Shown here: piece after piece, positions 22,066-23,819 of the stretch
Numbering within the stretch: position 1 is the first letter of the stretch
Layout of the letters: each line of letters starts with the position of its first letter
NCBI GenBank assembly: GCA_035630195.1
Contig: DASQLD010000420.1
Coordinates: forward strand, 1 to 23,819
DNA length: 23,819 nucleotides
Source: DASQDN01 sp035630195
GTDB taxonomy: Bacteria; Acidobacteriota; Terriglobia; Bryobacterales; Bryobacteraceae
Reading direction: 5' to 3'
Notes under the pieces: generated by a model
What the model was told of the DNA's origin: nothing
What the model saw: only the letters and a program-made list of their open reading frames with translations
The model's database searches: none
Position numbers and translations under genes: made by a program

Positions 22066-23658
22066 TTAGTTCACCTTTATTTTTGGAAGCGGCATAGATT
22101 CGGCCGGCTCAAATAAACCGAAGGAAAATACTGCCGATCCGGATGCGATCGCGACGTACTGCTTTCCGTCGATTTCATAGGTGACGGGAGAAGCAGTAAG
22201 CAACTCACCCATGTTGAAGTGCCAGAGATGTTTGCCCGTGTTTGCGTTGAGGGCCACGAGATGTCCGTCGTCATCGCCGGAGAAGACTACGCCGCTGGCC
22301 GTGGAAACGATCCCGGTCCACATCCTTCCGGCCCCGGTCATTGGATATTCCCAAGCGCGCTTGCCGGTTTTGGGATCGATCGCGCGCAGGATCACCTGAC
22401 CGCCTTCTTCCGTGGCGCCTCCTCCGGGAAAGTTCTTCATCGGAATAGGTTCCTGCGAGGAACTGGTGTACATGCCGCACTGCTCAAGGGTCAGGACATA
22501 TAACAGGCCAGTGCCGGGGTTGTAGCTTTGGCCCATCCAGTTCGTCGCGCCCTTCACGCTGGGACAAACCCAGTTTCCAGCCGGTGTTGGATCTTTGCCG
22601 GGGATCAGGATCGGACGGCCTTTGCTGTCGATGCCGCTCGCCCACGTCACCTTATCGATAAGTTGATTTGCGCGCAGGAACTCTCCGGTAGTTCTATCGA
22701 GGACATAGAAGAAGCCGTTTCGATTGGCATGAAGGACAACCTTTCGCATCTGCCCCTTCCACTCCATGTCGATCAGCACGGGCCAACTCTGGGCATCCCA
22801 ATCGTGCGTGTCATGCGGAGTGAATTGGAAGTACCACTTCATTTTTCCGGTATCGAGGTCGAGCGCGATCAGAGAGCACGTGTACAGATTGTCGCCTTTG
22901 CGCGGGACACCCGTGAAATCCGGCCATGGGTTGCCTGTTGTCCAGTAGAGGGTGGCCGATTCCGGATCGAAGGTGCCTGACAGCCACGTGGCTCCCCCGC
23001 CCCATTCGATGCCTCCTGCCCACGTTTCCGATCCCTTCTCGCCTTTGGAGGGAACGGTATGCGTCCGCCAGATTTCCTCGCCGGTCTTTGCGGATAGCGC
23101 AGCAACGAAGCCACGCATTCCGCTATCTCCTCCCGCGCTGCCGACGATGATCTTGTCTTTGACCGCGAGCGGAGCCGACGTGGAACTTATACCCTTTTCC
23201 TCATCGGCGAACTTGCGGCTGAACAGGAACGCGCCTGTCTGCCGATCGAGAGCGGTGAGATAGTTGTCGGTGGTGGTGAAGTAGACTGCTTCCTCGAGAA
23301 TCGCTGCGCCACGGTTCACACTTTGCTCCTTAGCGCGCGTGTCGACGTATTGCCAGATCAGGCGGCCGGAGCGGGCATCTACAGCATAAACAGAGTTTGA
23401 GTTCGTGATGTACAGCACGCCTTTATATACGATGGGCGAGGAACGCAAACCGCGCGCATTCGGTACATGATAAACCCACTTCGGGGCAAGCAGCTTGGCA
23501 TTCTCAACGGTGATTTGCTTCAGCGGGCTATATCGCCAGCCTTGATAGTTACCGGCATAGGTGAGCCAGTTTTCGGCGGGTCCTTTCACGATGTCTTGAT
23601 ATTGAACCTGCGCGGATAAGAGCGAGCAGAACGCATAACAGAAGAGTAGAGTACGCAT
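22066..23658 (-). CDS. PQQ-dependent (quinoprotein) alcohol dehydrogenase-like protein
   Basis: 530 residues with a signal peptide (MRTLLFCYAFCSLLSA) and a single eight-bladed propeller carrying repeated tryptophan-docking motifs (AVDARSGRLIWQY, ALDRQTGAFLFSRKF, ALDLDTGKMKWYF, ALNANTGKHLWHF). The motif PHDTHDWDAQSWPVLID (281-297) supplies Asp286, the probable catalytic base, with Asp288 two residues on. NRG (115-117) and GGDSGMRGF (176-184) lie near the cofactor and metal site. The vicinal cysteine pair of methanol dehydrogenase is absent, and there is no cytochrome domain, so electrons probably pass to a separate cytochrome. That could be the gene just upstream (stop 2 bp before this ATG). 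The substrate, alcohol or sugar, is not deducible. Confidence 0.88.
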   Translation of the reverse strand: MRTLLFCYAFCSLLSAQVQYQDIVKGPAENWLTYAGNYQGWRYSPLKQITVENAKLLAPKWVYHVPNARGLRSSPIVYKGVLYITNSNSVYAVDARSGRLIWQYVDTRAKEQSVNRGAAILEEAVYFTTTDNYLTALDRQTGAFLFSRKFADEEKGISSTSAPLAVKDKIIVGSAGGDSGMRGFVAALSAKTGEEIWRTHTVPSKGEKGSETWAGGIEWGGGATWLSGTFDPESATLYWTTGNPWPDFTGVPRKGDNLYTCSLIALDLDTGKMKWYFQFTPHDTHDWDAQSWPVLIDMEWKGQMRKVVLHANRNGFFYVLDRTTGEFLRANQLIDKVTWASGIDSKGRPILIPGKDPTPAGNWVCPSVKGATNWMGQSYNPGTGLLYVLTLEQCGMYTSSSQEPIPMKNFPGGGATEEGGQVILRAIDPKTGKRAWEYPMTGAGRMWTGIVSTASGVVFSGDDDGHLVALNANTGKHLWHFNMGELLTASPVTYEIDGKQYVAIASGSAVFSFGLFEPAESMPLPKIKVN

Positions 23659-23660
23659 CT

Positions 23661-23819
23661 TTATCTTGCTTCCTGTGTCCGCGCCGTTTGACGCGCCAAA
23701 AAGGCAAGGAGATCACGAAGCTCCTCGCGCGATAGCCGCTTGGCATAGTCTTCCGGCATGAGGGACTTTTCCGAAATGGTCATTTCCTTTATGTCCGCTG
23801 CTGAGAGCATATGTAAGAC
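23661..23819 (-). CDS. Probable c-type cytochrome/heme-binding protein, C-terminal fragment
   Basis: The minus-strand frame is open from the right window edge to TAA at 23661-23663, giving 52 residues. They read VLHMLSAADIKEMTISEKSL, then MPEDYAKRLSREELRDLLAF, then a short basic end. The pattern DIK..T.SEKSLMPEDY.KRLS..EL.DLLAFL is typical of the C-terminus of large c-type cytochrome or heme-binding proteins in Acidobacteria and Planctomycetes. The CxxCH heme motif would be outside the window, so heme binding is not seen. Its stop lies 2 bp before the PQQ dehydrogenase start, so the two are almost certainly one operon, and electron transfer between the products is a reasonable inference. Confidence 0.7.
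   Translation of the reverse strand, partial: VLHMLSAADIKEMTISEKSLMPEDYAKRLSREELRDLLAFLARQTARTQEAR

Overview
The window looks like chromosomal DNA of a GC-rich, LPS-bearing, diderm bacterium, most likely an acidobacterium of the Bryobacterales/Solibacter type. This is inferred from the mix of genes: an ECF sigma factor with tandem DGPF proteins, lpxC, lipoproteins, a YbbA/YbbP-type transporter, and a PQQ-dehydrogenase next to a c-type cytochrome. There is no 16S gene or other decisive marker. No tRNA, rRNA, CRISPR array, insertion sequence or prophage gene was seen.

Layout. 2-304 is the C-terminal end of an ATP-dependent DNA ligase. 321-2387 is an ECF42-type sigma factor module: a candidate self-regulated promoter, two DGPF/YCII proteins and the sigma factor with its long C-terminal extension. 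After a gene-free stretch (2388-2710), 2711-6101 holds a tightly coupled trio: circularly permuted ATP-grasp, alpha-E protein and transglutaminase-like protease. This is a widespread but functionally unresolved peptide/amide-bond system. It is followed by a secreted P4-type acid phosphatase and a DUF2959 lipoprotein (6131-7619).

7650-12092 is a minus-strand block read lpxC -> pgsA -> unknown membrane protein -> YdcF/DUF218 protein -> ABC half-exporter. These genes are mostly about the cell envelope. polA (12290-14845) is divergent from lpxC and overlaps a cyclophilin-type lipoprotein. A membrane fusion (HlyD-like) adaptor and an M28 metallopeptidase follow (15593-18098). The peptidase runs 110 bp into the convergent YbbP-like permease, whose ATPase partner YbbA lies upstream of it; a TesA-like esterase is divergent from them. 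The same tesA/ybbA/ybbP arrangement is known from E. coli.

The right end (22066-23819) is a minus-strand pair: the C-terminus of a probable c-type cytochrome and a quinoprotein (PQQ) dehydrogenase. The dehydrogenase lacks the vicinal cysteines of classical methanol dehydrogenase and carries a DWD active-site motif.

The best candidates for a closer look are the ATP-grasp/alpha-E/transglutaminase operon, the near-perfect ECF42-like promoter in front of the DGPF genes, the antisense-encoded tail of the M28 peptidase and the active-site configuration of the PQQ enzyme. No clearly new system could be demonstrated from sequence alone.
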